DNA from: Nocardioides humilatus
Lineage (GTDB): Bacteria; Actinomycetota; Actinomycetes; Propionibacteriales; Nocardioidaceae
DNA: 64,000 nucleotides
Direction: 5' to 3'
Assembly (NCBI RefSeq): GCF_008373755.1
Contig: NZ_VUJV01000003.1
Location: 558,001-622,000, forward strand
Shown in pieces: positions 16,547 to 25,468 of this stretch. Position 1 is the first letter of the stretch. Each line of letters starts with the position of its first letter. The notes below the pieces were generated by a model. That model saw only the letters and a program-made list of their open reading frames with translations. It was not told where the DNA came from and ran no database searches. A program made the translations under genes and the position numbers.

Positions 16547-18085
16547 ATGAAACGCCCGCTCGCCGTAGTCCTGCTCCTCGCCGGCCTCCTCTCGACGCCG
16601 ACGCCGGTGGCGAGCGCGGCCGCAGGAGGTGACCTCGACCGGAGCTTCGGCACCAACGGGGTCACGAAGGACCCGGCGGTCGGCGTCTCCGGGAGGGCGG
16701 TCGCGCTCCAGTCGAACGGCCGGATCGTCGTCGTTGGCTACAGCGGCTACTGGGCGTGGGTCTACCGCTACCGCACCGACGGCACGCTCGACACCTCGTT
16801 TGGAGGAGGGGACGGCCGGGTCAACATCGACTTCGGCCACCCGACCGAGCTCAACGACGTGGCGATCCAGTCGGACGGTCGCATCATGGTGGTCGGCCGG
16901 ACCCACATCGCCGGCCTCAGCGACTACTACGACACCGCCGTCGCCCGGCTCACCTCGAGCGGCGACCTCGACACCACCTTCCGCGGCGACGGGAAGTCAG
17001 TGCTCGACCTCGGCTTCCGCGACGGCGCAGACGCCGTAGCGATCGCTCCGAACGGCCGGATCGTCATCGTCGGCGACGGGCTGGTCAAGCTCGACGGCGA
17101 CTTCTACGTCACCCGGCTCACGAGCAGCGGCGCGCTCGACAGCACGTTCAGCAGCAACGGCAGGACCACCACCGGCTTCGGCGGCGAGAACGACGCCGCC
17201 CTCGACGTCGCGGTCCAGAGCGACGGGCGCATCGTCGTGGCGGGCCGCACCGACGCCGACGGTGAGTACGACTACGACTTCGCGGTCGCCCGTTACACCA
17301 CCAGCGGCGGCCTCGACGCGAGCTTCAACTTCGACGGCAAGGCGAGCATCGGCTTCGGGGACTCCGACGAAGCCCGAGCGGTCGCGATCCAGTCCGACGG
17401 CAAGATCGTCCTCGCGGGGCCGAGCGACCCCGACGACGGCCCGTCCGACTTCGCCGTAGCCCGCCTCAACGCCGTCGGCCTGGCCGACGACGACTGGGAC
17501 GGCGACGGCAAGATCACCACCGGCTTCGGCGGCACCGACGACTGGGCCGAGGACGTGCTGGTCCAGCCCGACGGGCGGATCGTCGTGGTCGGCAGGGTCC
17601 GCACCGACAAGCTCGGTGGCCCCTTCGACCTCGGCCTGCTCCGCTACAACCAGAGCGGCTCCCTCAACACCAGCTTCGGCGGCGACGGCAAGGTCCGCAC
17701 CAACCTCGGGACGAGCGACGAGATCTACGGCATCGCCCGGCAGACCGACGGCAAGCTGGTCGTCGCCGGCGAGGTCGGCCAGGGCGCCGACCCCCAGCTC
17801 TTCGTCGCCCGCTTCCACTGGACGACCGACCCGGCGCCCACCACCACGATCGACAGCGGGCCGAGCGGTGACACCGCGGACACCACGCCGACCTTCACCT
17901 TCCACTCCAACGAGTCCGGAGCGAAGTTCGAGTGCACGGTCGCGACGCCGTACGTCCCCTGCACGTCGCCGAAGACCTTCACGCTCGCGCCCGGGAGCTA
18001 CACCTTCAAGGTGCGGGCGATCGACTCCTCGGCGCAGAAGGACGCGACGCCGGCGACCCGGTCGTTCACGATCCTCACGCCCTAG
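16547..18085 (+). CDS. secreted delta-60 repeat protein with C-terminal Ig-like domain
   Basis: A 512-residue exported protein. After a signal peptide (cleavage near residue 25) come about seven delta-60 repeats, recognisable by LDxSFGxxG followed by VAIQxDGRIVVVG-type strands, predicted to form a beta-propeller. From residue ~430 (PAPTTTIDSGPSG) an Ig-like domain has the usual Asn-Glu, Cys and CTSP markers and ends FTILTP. Function is unknown; such proteins are thought to bind at the cell surface. ATG 16547 is chosen for the signal peptide, with a purine-rich AGGTCGAAGG before it. The end overlaps the convergent gene by 11 bases. Confidence 0.85.
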   Translation: MKRPLAVVLLLAGLLSTPTPVASAAAGGDLDRSFGTNGVTKDPAVGVSGRAVALQSNGRIVVVGYSGYWAWVYRYRTDGTLDTSFGGGDGRVNIDFGHPTELNDVAIQSDGRIMVVGRTHIAGLSDYYDTAVARLTSSGDLDTTFRGDGKSVLDLGFRDGADAVAIAPNGRIVIVGDGLVKLDGDFYVTRLTSSGALDSTFSSNGRTTTGFGGENDAALDVAVQSDGRIVVAGRTDADGEYDYDFAVARYTTSGGLDASFNFDGKASIGFGDSDEARAVAIQSDGKIVLAGPSDPDDGPSDFAVARLNAVGLADDDWDGDGKITTGFGGTDDWAEDVLVQPDGRIVVVGRVRTDKLGGPFDLGLLRYNQSGSLNTSFGGDGKVRTNLGTSDEIYGIARQTDGKLVVAGEVGQGADPQLFVARFHWTTDPAPTTTIDSGPSGDTADTTPTFTFHSNESGAKFECTVATPYVPCTSPKTFTLAPGSYTFKVRAIDSSAQKDATPATRSFTILTP

Positions 18086-18500
18086 CGAGCGCGGCCTCCC
18101 ATGCCCCGACCTCGGCGACGGTGAGCCCGACCTCGCCCCGCGTCGTCTCGAGCACCAGCACCGGATAGAGGTCCCGGCTGCCGTTGTAGGACTTCTCCAC
18201 CCGGGTCCGCTTGATCGTGCTGACCGGCACGGTGAAGCCCTTGCCGATGAGTGTCCGCACGACGAGCTGGTCCTCGGTCAGCACCAGCCAGCAGGAGTTG
18301 GAGACCCGGGAGAAGGAGCCGGTGCCACCGCGGTAGGTCGCGCGCTCCGGCCCCAGGACCGCATCGGAGTGGGACGACCGCATCTCGTCGGCGACCCGAC
18401 GGCTCGACCGCACCACCCACACCAGGAAGACGACGAGGGAGACGAGGGAGAGGACGGCGACGCCGATGCCGATCACAGCGGCCAGCAGTCCGAGGCTCAT
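18075..18500 (-). CDS. membrane-anchored protein of unknown function
   Basis: A 141-residue protein with one N-terminal membrane helix (LLAAVIGIGVAVLSLVSLVVFLVWVV) and a cytoplasmic beta-rich domain (YRGGTGSFSRVSNSCWLVLTE, LVVRTLIGKGFTVPVSTI) that looks like a small PH/GRAM-type module. No family is recognised with certainty. It sits just ahead of the convergent delta-60 gene, 33 bases after the next lipoprotein gene, and may share its transcript. Confidence 0.75.
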   Translation of the reverse strand: MSLGLLAAVIGIGVAVLSLVSLVVFLVWVVRSSRRVADEMRSSHSDAVLGPERATYRGGTGSFSRVSNSCWLVLTEDQLVVRTLIGKGFTVPVSTIKRTRVEKSYNGSRDLYPVLVLETTRGEVGLTVAEVGAWEAALARA

Positions 18501-18533
18501 GCCCCCATCCTGACGGACCGCCCCCGCTCCCCG

Positions 18534-19073
18534 TCAGCCGGCAAGGAAGCCGAAGGAGGTGTTGGTCAGCGCGATGTCTCCGAGCTCGACCTGCTCGCCG
18601 TCCTCGTTCTCCACGATCGCGTTGGTCAGCTGCGCCCGGACCGGCTGGTCGTTGCCGGAGCCGTCGAACTCGAACGTCGGCACCTCCCCCTCGAAGACCA
18701 GCGTGCCCTCGACGATCTCCCAGGTCTCGGCGACCTCGGCCTGCGGGTCCTCGATGACGTCGTTGCACCAGTTGGCGTCGAGATGCGTCCCCACCGTGAC
18801 GGTCGCGGTCCAGCCCTTGTCGGGGAAGGTGACGGTCGAGTCGACCTTCGGACCGTCGAAGTCGTGGTAGATCGACAGCAGGTTCTCGCCCTCGTCGTCG
18901 ACCTTGGCGAAGCCGAAGCCGCAGCCAAGATCCTTGGTGAAGGTGAAGCTCGGTTCGGACGGTCCCCCGGCCACGTCGTTGCCGTGCGCGCTCTTGTCGT
19001 CAGAGCCGCACGCGGTCAAGGTCGTGGCCGCGAGCAGTGCGACGGGGATCAGGGAGAGCAGCCGGGTCTTCAT
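18534..19073 (-). CDS. lipoprotein of unknown function
   Basis: A 179-residue protein with a type II signal peptide; the lipobox LTAC is at residues 19-22, so Cys22 would be lipidated and the protein anchored outside the membrane. The mature part is acidic with two Cys (DLGCGFGF, ANWCND), probably a disulfide. ATG 19073 follows GAGGTGAC. No domain is recognised. It follows the M4 protease genes but a hairpin pair lies between them, so it likely has its own promoter. Confidence 0.8.
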   Translation of the reverse strand: MKTRLLSLIPVALLAATTLTACGSDDKSAHGNDVAGGPSEPSFTFTKDLGCGFGFAKVDDEGENLLSIYHDFDGPKVDSTVTFPDKGWTATVTVGTHLDANWCNDVIEDPQAEVAETWEIVEGTLVFEGEVPTFEFDGSGNDQPVRAQLTNAIVENEDGEQVELGDIALTNTSFGFLAG

Positions 19074-19130
19074 GTCACCTCAGACGTCGCCGGAGCACGG
19101 ACGGTTCCAGGGCAAGGGCCGAGAGGAGCC

Positions 19131-19166
19131 GCGCGTCTGTGGGGGACGCGCAGCCCCTCCCGGGGT
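19131..19166 (-). terminator. paired hairpins downstream of M4 protease gene 1
   Basis: Two adjacent stems: GCGCGT/ACGCGC (19131-19151) and CCCC/GGGG with a TCCC loop (19153-19166). The same two-stem layout follows the other M4 gene with different bases, so structure appears conserved. No U-tract is present. The whole gap to the lipoprotein gene is about 105 bases. Confidence 0.5.
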
Positions 19167-19178
19167 CTCGGGCCAGCG

Positions 19179-21560
19179 CTAGGGCGCGGGCGTGATGGTC
19201 ACCGCGACGTCGTCGATGTGCCAGTTGGTCCAGAGCGAGGAGTCCTCCTGGCCGAAGAACGACAGGGTCACGGTCTTGCCGAGGAACGCCGCGGGGATCA
19301 CCTTGGTGACCTTCACGTAGTTCTTCGCGGGGCAGTTCGGGTTGCACTTGTCGGCGTCGAGGTTGGTCCGCGTCAGCATCAGGAAGTTGTTGACCTTGAC
19401 GTCGAGCTTGTCGAAGACCGTGGTGGTGCTGGTCTCCGTCGTCAGCGACCACACGTAGAAGGTCAGCGTCGCCCGGCACGCGCCCGAGGGCAGCCGCACC
19501 TGCTGCGTCGCGAGCTCGGTGTGGGTCGTGCCAGCACCATTCATCCACGCGCTGCCCGGGCCGGTCCGCGCGACGGACGGAAGGTTCCGGACGTACTCCC
19601 ACAGCGGCATGGTCCACGGCGCGTGCGTCTGGTTCTCGTAGCCGCCGTTGCCGATCCGGTCACCGCTGCAGACGTTGGACGCCGACGGGTTCACGGTGAT
19701 GTTGAACCAGCCGGTCCCGACCCGAGCCATGGTGTCGGTCGCGGTGACGGCCACGGTGTAGCTGCCGGGGGTGTTCGACGCCGGGGTTCCGGACACCTGC
19801 CCACTGCTGGCGTTGATCGTCAGCCCGGACGGCAGACCGGAGGCCGACCAGTTGTAGACACCGCTGCCACCGGCGGCCGTCATGGAGAAGGGCGTGATCG
19901 CCGCTCCGGCGGTGACCACCTTCGTGACGTTGGCGTTGGTGACCCGCACAGCCGGCTGGCCCATCGCGCAGGTCGCCTCGCCGGCCTCGGCGGGCACGGA
20001 GACCGCGTCCCACGCCTGCTTGATGCGGGTGAACTCGAGGCAGGACGACTGGCCGTAGAGATTCCGCGCAGCAACGAGGGTCCACGCCCGGTACTTCTTG
20101 TAGGACGACGCCGTCGTCTTCATCAGCATCGCCGTGTAGAAGACCTTCACCAGCTTCTGAACACCGATACCCGTCACAGGCGCGCCGTCGCACGTCGGAC
20201 TGACCGGCATGCCGGCGGCGTTGCTGCCGATCGCTGCCAGGTAGAACCAGTGGTCGCCCGGCCCCGCTGCTGCGTGCACCTCGGTGCCGCTGTTGCTGGT
20301 GTCGTCGACGATCGGCGACCAGCAGGCCGGGTCGCCCTCGAGCGCCGGGTTGATCATGTTGCGGATCTCGCCCGAGCCGCTGAGGTTGACCTCCTCACCG
20401 ATCAGGAAGTCGGGCTCGTCGAACGCGACCGGCTGGTTGTCGAAGAACTCCGTGGCGGTGCCGAAAACGTCCGCCACGAACTCAGATGTGTTGCTGCCGG
20501 ACAGCCCGCCCGGGGTGTGGTCGTCGATGCCGTGGCCGAACTCATGGCCGACGATGTCGAGCGAGCCCACCCACTCCCCCGAGGTGTTGTGACCGATCTG
20601 CACCTGGGTGCCGTCGTAGAAGGCGTTCTGGTCGTTGAGGCCGACGCGGATCGGCAGCCAGCCGTTGGACGCGTTCATGCCGTCGCGGCCGAGCCAGCCC
20701 TTCAGCATGAGCTTCTCCTGCTGCGCGGCGTAGAGCGCGTCGACACAGCCGGTCTCGATGTTGAGCCCGTTGCCATTGCCCCAGTCGTCGTCGGCACCGG
20801 AGAGGTTGACCCCTGGGCTGGCGATGTTCTGGCAGGACAGCGTGGTCGCCCCGGGCGTCGCCATCGAGAAGGTCGCACCGACGTGCAGCGTCTTGACGTC
20901 GACCGGGTCGGGCCCGGACCAGTTGGCGTGGCCGGTGCCGGCGAGCACGTGCTCGGTGGTCTTCAGCACGCGACCGGAGCGGGCGTCGACGTACACGTCG
21001 AGACGGGAGGCCTCACCCGCACGCCGTCCGACTGCGGTCGTCCGCCACGCGAGGTCGGACTTCTTGCCGCGCTGGAGCACGACCAGCTGGCTGCGGCCGA
21101 GCTGCGCGCCGCGCACCTTGCCGGCAGTCGTCGCGCGGGCCCTCGACGCAGGCACGCGGGCGGTCACGTCGGAGAGGCGGACCTTCCCGGTCTGCGCCAC
21201 GCTCGTGTAGACCACGGCTCCCTTGCGTACGACGACCACGAAGTCACCGCCGACGACGGGCAGCCCGCGATAGGTGCGCTCGTAGGGCACGAACCGGAGC
21301 GGACCCGAGCGCAGCACCTTGCCCGGGACGGTCCGGTCGTGGCGCGACAGGTAGAGCTGGTGGGCCCGGCCCGCGACGACCGCTTCCGCCGCCGCGAGGG
21401 CGCCGGCACCGTCGTGGCGGGGCGCACTGGCCTGAGTCGAGGTGACCGGTGACGGCGGGACGCTGGGGTCGCCGGCCTGGGCCGGACCAGTGGGCAGCAG
21501 AGTCAGAGACGCGGCAACGGCGACGATCGTCGATGCCACGAGGGAGCGTGTGGCGATCAT
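19179..21560 (-). CDS. secreted M4 family metallopeptidase (thermolysin-like), copy 1
   Basis: A 793-residue exported zinc protease. Order: signal peptide, an FTP-type propeptide (LRFVPYERTYRGLPVVGGD), the M4 domain with HEFGH (His339, Glu340, His343), third ligand probably Glu360 in SEFVAD, and a late His in EVHAAAGPGDHWFYLA; then a putative Ig (He_PIG) unit (SGLPSGLTINASSGQVSGTP) and a C-terminal jelly-roll-like domain beginning CSGDRIGNGGYEN. It would be activated by propeptide removal and cleave proteins outside the cell. ATG 21560 matches the paralogue's start. It is a tandem duplicate of the next gene, with a nine-base inverted repeat upstream. Confidence 0.93.
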   Translation of the reverse strand: MIATRSLVASTIVAVAASLTLLPTGPAQAGDPSVPPSPVTSTQASAPRHDGAGALAAAEAVVAGRAHQLYLSRHDRTVPGKVLRSGPLRFVPYERTYRGLPVVGGDFVVVVRKGAVVYTSVAQTGKVRLSDVTARVPASRARATTAGKVRGAQLGRSQLVVLQRGKKSDLAWRTTAVGRRAGEASRLDVYVDARSGRVLKTTEHVLAGTGHANWSGPDPVDVKTLHVGATFSMATPGATTLSCQNIASPGVNLSGADDDWGNGNGLNIETGCVDALYAAQQEKLMLKGWLGRDGMNASNGWLPIRVGLNDQNAFYDGTQVQIGHNTSGEWVGSLDIVGHEFGHGIDDHTPGGLSGSNTSEFVADVFGTATEFFDNQPVAFDEPDFLIGEEVNLSGSGEIRNMINPALEGDPACWSPIVDDTSNSGTEVHAAAGPGDHWFYLAAIGSNAAGMPVSPTCDGAPVTGIGVQKLVKVFYTAMLMKTTASSYKKYRAWTLVAARNLYGQSSCLEFTRIKQAWDAVSVPAEAGEATCAMGQPAVRVTNANVTKVVTAGAAITPFSMTAAGGSGVYNWSASGLPSGLTINASSGQVSGTPASNTPGSYTVAVTATDTMARVGTGWFNITVNPSASNVCSGDRIGNGGYENQTHAPWTMPLWEYVRNLPSVARTGPGSAWMNGAGTTHTELATQQVRLPSGACRATLTFYVWSLTTETSTTTVFDKLDVKVNNFLMLTRTNLDADKCNPNCPAKNYVKVTKVIPAAFLGKTVTLSFFGQEDSSLWTNWHIDDVAVTITPAP

Positions 21561-21581
21561 GCTCGAATCGTCACAGTCCGG

Positions 21582-21605
21582 GGGCATTCGCGCTGCCGAA
21601 TGCCC
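21582..21605. promoter_or_regulatory. perfect nine-base inverted repeat upstream of M4 gene 1
   Basis: GGGCATTCG and CGAATGCCC around a six-base spacer, 22-45 bases before the ATG at 21560. The paralogue lacks it. It may be an operator or a leader hairpin. The rest of the 166-base gap holds the twin hairpins of the upstream gene. Confidence 0.5.
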
Positions 21606-21675
21606 ACTCCCGTCGGACAAATTTGCCGGTGGTCCAGCCCAGTTGAAAGCTCACGAAATGGCCGGAAGGGGCCGT

Positions 21676-21711
21676 GCACCCTGGGGGGAGGTGCGCGACC
21701 CCTTCCGGGTC
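21676..21711 (-). terminator. paired hairpins downstream of M4 protease gene 2
   Basis: Stems GCACC/GGTGC (21676-21694) and GACCC/GGGTC (21697-21711), laid out as in the pair behind copy 1 but with changed bases on both sides of each stem. Confidence 0.5.
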
Positions 21712-21726
21712 TGGGGCCAGCAGCCG

Positions 21727-24048
21727 CTAGGGCGTGCTGATGGTCAGAGCCACATCGTCGAGCCGGAAGCTCGTCGCCAGCGAGCTGTCCTCGTCACTGG
21801 TGAAGGAGAACGTCACGTTGGCACCCGCGAACGCGGCCGGCACGATCGCCGTCTGCAGCGTCCAGGTGTTGTTGGCGTTGACGTTGCTGAGCGACTTCAG
21901 GGTGAAGTTGTTGGCCTTGACGGTGTATTTGTCGAAGGCCGTCGAGCCCGACTCCTCGGTCGAGATCTTCACCCAGAAGGTCAGCGTGGCCTTGCAGCCG
22001 GCCGGGATCTTCACCTGCTGCGACGCGACCTCGGTGACGTCGTCACCCCAGCCACCCATCCAGGCGTACTTCGTGCCGCCGTGCTGGCTGCCGTCGGCGT
22101 AGATCGATCCGGCGCTCATCACCCACGGCACCGGGATCGCGTTCTCGAAACCGGGGTTGCCGAGGCGCTGACCGGTGCAGCTCGCCGTCGTGGGGCTGTT
22201 GACCTTCAACGTGAACCACGCCGTACCGACCCGCGCAGCCGTGTCCGTCGCCGTCACCTGCACGACGTAGCTGCCGCCCGAGGCGAGGCCGAGGGTGCCG
22301 GAGATCTGACCGGTCGTCGGGCTGATCGACAGCCCGGTGGGCAGACCCGTGGCCGACCAGGAGTACGGCGAGGAGCCGCCGCTGGCAGTCATCGTGAACG
22401 GCGCGATCGTCGTGTTGGCGTTGAACGTCCGCGACGTGGCGTTGGTGATCGACACCGACGCCTGACCGACCGTGCAGGTGGCCTCACCGGCGAGCGCCGG
22501 CACGGACACCGCGTTCCATGCGGCCTTGACCCGGTTGAACTCCGTGCAGGAGCTCTGGCCGTAGAGGTGGCGCGCAGCCGTGAGGGTCCAGGCCCGGTAC
22601 TGCTTGTACGACGACGCGGTCGTCTTCATCAGCATCGCGGTGTACATGATCTTCATCGTCTTGGAGACGCCGATGCCGGTGACGGCGGGCGCACCCGCAC
22701 ACCGCGGGCTGACCGGCTGGCCGGCGGCGTTGCTGCCGATGGCGGCCAGGTAGAACCAGTGGTTGCCCGGGCCCGCGGCCGCGTGGACCTCCATGTTGTC
22801 GACCGAGGCCGAGTAGCAGTTGGGGTCACCGTTGACGAGCGACGGGTTGTACATGTTCCGGATCGGACCGGAGCCGACCAGGTTGATCTCCTCACCGACG
22901 AGGAAGTCGCGCTGGTCATAAGGAGCCGGCTGGTTGTCGTAGTACTCGGTCGACGCCCCGAAGGTGTCGCCGACGAACTCCTGCGTGCCGTTGCGCGAGA
23001 TGCCGCCCGGGGTGAAGTCGTCGATGCCGTGGCCGAACTCGTGGGCCACCACGTCGAGCGAGCTGATCCACTGGTTGGCGTTGTTGTGGCCGATCTGGAT
23101 CTCGTAGCCGTCGTAGAAGGCGTTGAGGTCGTTGAGGCCGACCCGGATCGGCAGCCAGCCGCCCGCGCCGTTCATGCCGTCGCGGCCGAGCCAGCCCTTG
23201 AGCATCAACTTCTGCTGCTGCGCGGCGTAGAGGGCGTCGACGCAGCCGGTCTCCTTGTTGGTGGCGACCCCGTTGCCCCAGACGTCGTCGGGGCCGGTGA
23301 AGGTCACGTTGGTCGCGGAGTCCTGGCAGACCAGCGACGGCGTGCCGGGCGTGGTCATCGAGTAGACCGCTCCGGGGTGGGTCGTGCCGATCGTCACCGG
23401 GTCCGGACCGGAGTAGGCCGCGTGGCCCTCACCGTCCGCGACGTTCTCCAGGGTCTGGAGCACCTTGCCGCTCGTGGCGTCGACGTAGACGTCGAGGCGC
23501 GACGGCGCACCCTTGCGCAGCCCGGTGGCCGTGGTCTTCCACGCCAGGCTCGACCGGCTGCCGCGCTGCAGCACGACGAGCGTGCTCCGGCTCAGCTGGG
23601 CCCGGTCGACCTTGCCGGCCGACGTCGAGCGCGCCGCGGACGAGGTGATCGACGGGCTGACGTCGGTCAACCTGACCTTCCCCGTCTGCGCGACGCTCGT
23701 GTAGACGACGTTGCCGCCCTTGTCGACGACGACGACGAAGTCACCGCCATCGACGGGGAGTCCCTTGTAGGTCCGCGTGTAGGGCACGAACCGCAGCGGT
23801 CCCGACCGCAGCGTCGAGGCCGCCTTCACCTTGTCGTAGCGGCTCAGGAAGAGCTGCGGCGCCTTGGCCGACACGACCGCGGCGGCAGCGCTGCGCGCCG
23901 CGGCGTCCCGGTCGACCTTCTTGGTCTGGATCTGGTGCCGCGCGGGCGGCTTGGCGGTGTCGGCTGTGGCGGAGCCCGACGGAAGTGCGGCAAGGGAAGC
24001 GGCGACGGCGAGGATCGACGTGGCCACCAGAGGGCGGAGGGAACGCAT
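21727..24048 (-). CDS. secreted M4 family metallopeptidase (thermolysin-like), copy 2
   Basis: A 773-residue paralogue of the preceding protease with the same order: signal peptide ending near residue 30 (GSATADT), FTP-type propeptide (LRFVPYTRTYKGLPVDGGD), M4 domain with HEFGH (His336, Glu337, His340) and QEFVGD, EVHAAAGPGNHWFYLA, He_PIG unit, and a C-terminal domain starting CTGQRLGNPGFEN. The C-terminal domains differ more than the catalytic ones, suggesting different targeting. ATG 24048 aligns with the paralogue; in-frame GTG 24063 and ATG 24057 are alternatives. The 73-base gap before mazG is AT-rich for this genome and probably holds the promoter. Confidence 0.93.
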   Translation of the reverse strand: MRSLRPLVATSILAVAASLAALPSGSATADTAKPPARHQIQTKKVDRDAAARSAAAAVVSAKAPQLFLSRYDKVKAASTLRSGPLRFVPYTRTYKGLPVDGGDFVVVVDKGGNVVYTSVAQTGKVRLTDVSPSITSSAARSTSAGKVDRAQLSRSTLVVLQRGSRSSLAWKTTATGLRKGAPSRLDVYVDATSGKVLQTLENVADGEGHAAYSGPDPVTIGTTHPGAVYSMTTPGTPSLVCQDSATNVTFTGPDDVWGNGVATNKETGCVDALYAAQQQKLMLKGWLGRDGMNGAGGWLPIRVGLNDLNAFYDGYEIQIGHNNANQWISSLDVVAHEFGHGIDDFTPGGISRNGTQEFVGDTFGASTEYYDNQPAPYDQRDFLVGEEINLVGSGPIRNMYNPSLVNGDPNCYSASVDNMEVHAAAGPGNHWFYLAAIGSNAAGQPVSPRCAGAPAVTGIGVSKTMKIMYTAMLMKTTASSYKQYRAWTLTAARHLYGQSSCTEFNRVKAAWNAVSVPALAGEATCTVGQASVSITNATSRTFNANTTIAPFTMTASGGSSPYSWSATGLPTGLSISPTTGQISGTLGLASGGSYVVQVTATDTAARVGTAWFTLKVNSPTTASCTGQRLGNPGFENAIPVPWVMSAGSIYADGSQHGGTKYAWMGGWGDDVTEVASQQVKIPAGCKATLTFWVKISTEESGSTAFDKYTVKANNFTLKSLSNVNANNTWTLQTAIVPAAFAGANVTFSFTSDEDSSLATSFRLDDVALTISTP

Positions 24049-24136
24049 GTTCGGCATCGTCACCCGGAAACCGACGCCCGTCCGGCGAACAGTAAAAAGT
24101 TGTCGAGTTATTTCTGCTCAGGGCAGTTCGGGCAGC

Positions 24137-24763
24137 TCAGAGCAGCCGTCGTACGGCGTCGCGCAGGGCCTGCTCCGGATCGACCCCGTCCGCGCGGGCC
24201 TCCGCGACCAGCGCGAGCAGCCGGTCACCCAGTTCCGCTGGTTGAGGTGCGAGCGAAGCGAGCCTCGAAACCAAGGACGCATCCCCTGCCCGCTCGAGCC
24301 GGTCGATCACCTTGTCGGCGTAGAGCAGGGCGGGGAGCCCGGGCGGCAGCCCGTCGGTCACCTGGTCGCGCTGCTTCTCCTGCGCCTTGACCGACTCCCA
24401 GACCTCGGTGACCGACGCGGCGTCGTGGGAGACGCCCTCGGCACCGGCGTCGGGGCCGTAGACGTGCGGGTTGCGGCGGCGCATCTTGTCGGTGATGTCG
24501 CGAGCGACGTCGTCGAGGTCGAACTCGCCCGCCTGCTCGGCGATCACGGCGTGGAAGACCACCTGGAGGAGCAGGTCGCCCAGCTCCTCACGGAGGTGCT
24601 GGACATCCCCGGAGTCGATCGCCTCGAGGGTCTCGTGGGTCTCCTCGAGGAGGTAGCGCGCGAGCGAGCGGTGGGTCTGCTCCTGCTTCCAGGGGCACTC
24701 GGCGCGCAGGCGGCGCATCACGCTGACGAACTCGGCGAGTGCGTCCTCCGCCGGCGCCGGCAC
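24137..24763 (-). CDS. mazG: MazG family nucleotide pyrophosphohydrolase
   Basis: A 208-residue MazG protein that hydrolyses nucleoside triphosphates to the monophosphate and pyrophosphate. The N-terminal MazG core has CPWK at 23-26, the metal-binding EETHE at 40-44 and EELGDLLLQVVFHA following. Mycobacterial mfd also adjoins mazG, so this is conserved placement. Residues ~165-175 (VSRLASLAPQP) are encoded by a dispersed 33-bp repeat, probably tolerated in the surface-exposed C-terminal half. The start lies six bases beyond the lipoprotein stop. Confidence 0.93.
   Translation of the reverse strand: MPAPAEDALAEFVSVMRRLRAECPWKQEQTHRSLARYLLEETHETLEAIDSGDVQHLREELGDLLLQVVFHAVIAEQAGEFDLDDVARDITDKMRRRNPHVYGPDAGAEGVSHDAASVTEVWESVKAQEKQRDQVTDGLPPGLPALLYADKVIDRLERAGDASLVSRLASLAPQPAELGDRLLALVAEARADGVDPEQALRDAVRRLL
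24240..24272 (-). repeat. dispersed 33-bp repeat, copy 2 (inside mazG)
   Basis: Outer arms GGTTGAGG and CCTCGAAACC flank a core with the direct repeat GCGAGC-GAA-GCGAGC. On the coding strand it matches 1776-1808 at 29 of 33 positions and is read in a different frame there. It looks like a REP-type short repeat; similar sequences are, to my memory, common in Nocardioides genomes. Confidence 0.65.
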
Positions 24764-24769
24764 GGCGGG

Positions 24770-25447
24770 TCAGCCCTGCGGGATGGGGAGCGCCGACTCC
24801 GGCGACGTCGGTGCCGGACGGACGCCGCAGATCTCGTCGTTGGAGAGGTCCTGGAGCGACTCGGGCGAGGGCGCCGCGGTGTCGATCTTGGCCTCCTTGC
24901 TCACCGGCACGGAGAGCTGGGCGCCCGCCGGGACGAATCCCGTAGCGCTGATCATGACGTCGAACTTGGGGTTGATCGAGATCGCGTAGTCGGCCGGGTC
25001 GGGCCCCTCGCCCTGGCCGATCTGCTCGGTGACGGCACTCGCGTAGACGAAGGCGTTGACGTAGTCCTCGAGGGCGTCCTGGTCGTCCTCGTCGACGTCG
25101 GCCCAGCCGGGCGCGTCCTTGAGACCCGAGGCGGGCGCGGTGATGTCGAGGTCGTTGTCGTCGGCGTATTCCTCGTCGACGAGGGCACCCACCCACGCCT
25201 GGAGGATCTGCGACTGCGCGTAGGCGCGGCTGGTCGCGGCCGCGGCCGGGTCGGCCTCCTGCAGCGTGCAGAGCCCGTCGACCACCGAGGCCAGCTCGTC
25301 GAGCGTGATCTGGGAGTCCTCGACCTCGGCCGCGATGCCGGGCCGCGGACCGTCGCTGCCGATAACGTTGTCGCCGCAACCGGCGGCGGTCACGGCAACG
25401 CCGACGACAGCCGCGACCACACCGAGGGTCCGTCCGACCTTCTTCAC
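24770..25447 (-). CDS. SurA-N-like lipoprotein
   Basis: A 225-residue lipoprotein with a lipobox ending at Cys24 (TAAGC). The helical segment after it (AAEVEDSQITLDELASVVDGLC) resembles the N-terminal helices of SurA/PrsA chaperones, and homologues sit between mazG and mfd in related genomes. No peptidyl-prolyl isomerase domain is present. It may act as an extracytoplasmic chaperone, which is inference. GTG 25447 is preceded by GGGGAG. It lies in the mfd-mazG transcript, 26 bases from mfd. Confidence 0.8.
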   Translation of the reverse strand: MKKVGRTLGVVAAVVGVAVTAAGCGDNVIGSDGPRPGIAAEVEDSQITLDELASVVDGLCTLQEADPAAAATSRAYAQSQILQAWVGALVDEEYADDNDLDITAPASGLKDAPGWADVDEDDQDALEDYVNAFVYASAVTEQIGQGEGPDPADYAISINPKFDVMISATGFVPAGAQLSVPVSKEAKIDTAAPSPESLQDLSNDEICGVRPAPTSPESALPIPQG

Positions 25448-25468
25448 GCTCGACTCCCCTAGCTCAAA

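Noticed and set aside
17616-24390. Two very long plus-strand open frames opposite the M4 protease genes
   Set aside because: Antisense shadows; the minus-strand products have full catalytic motifs and signal peptides.
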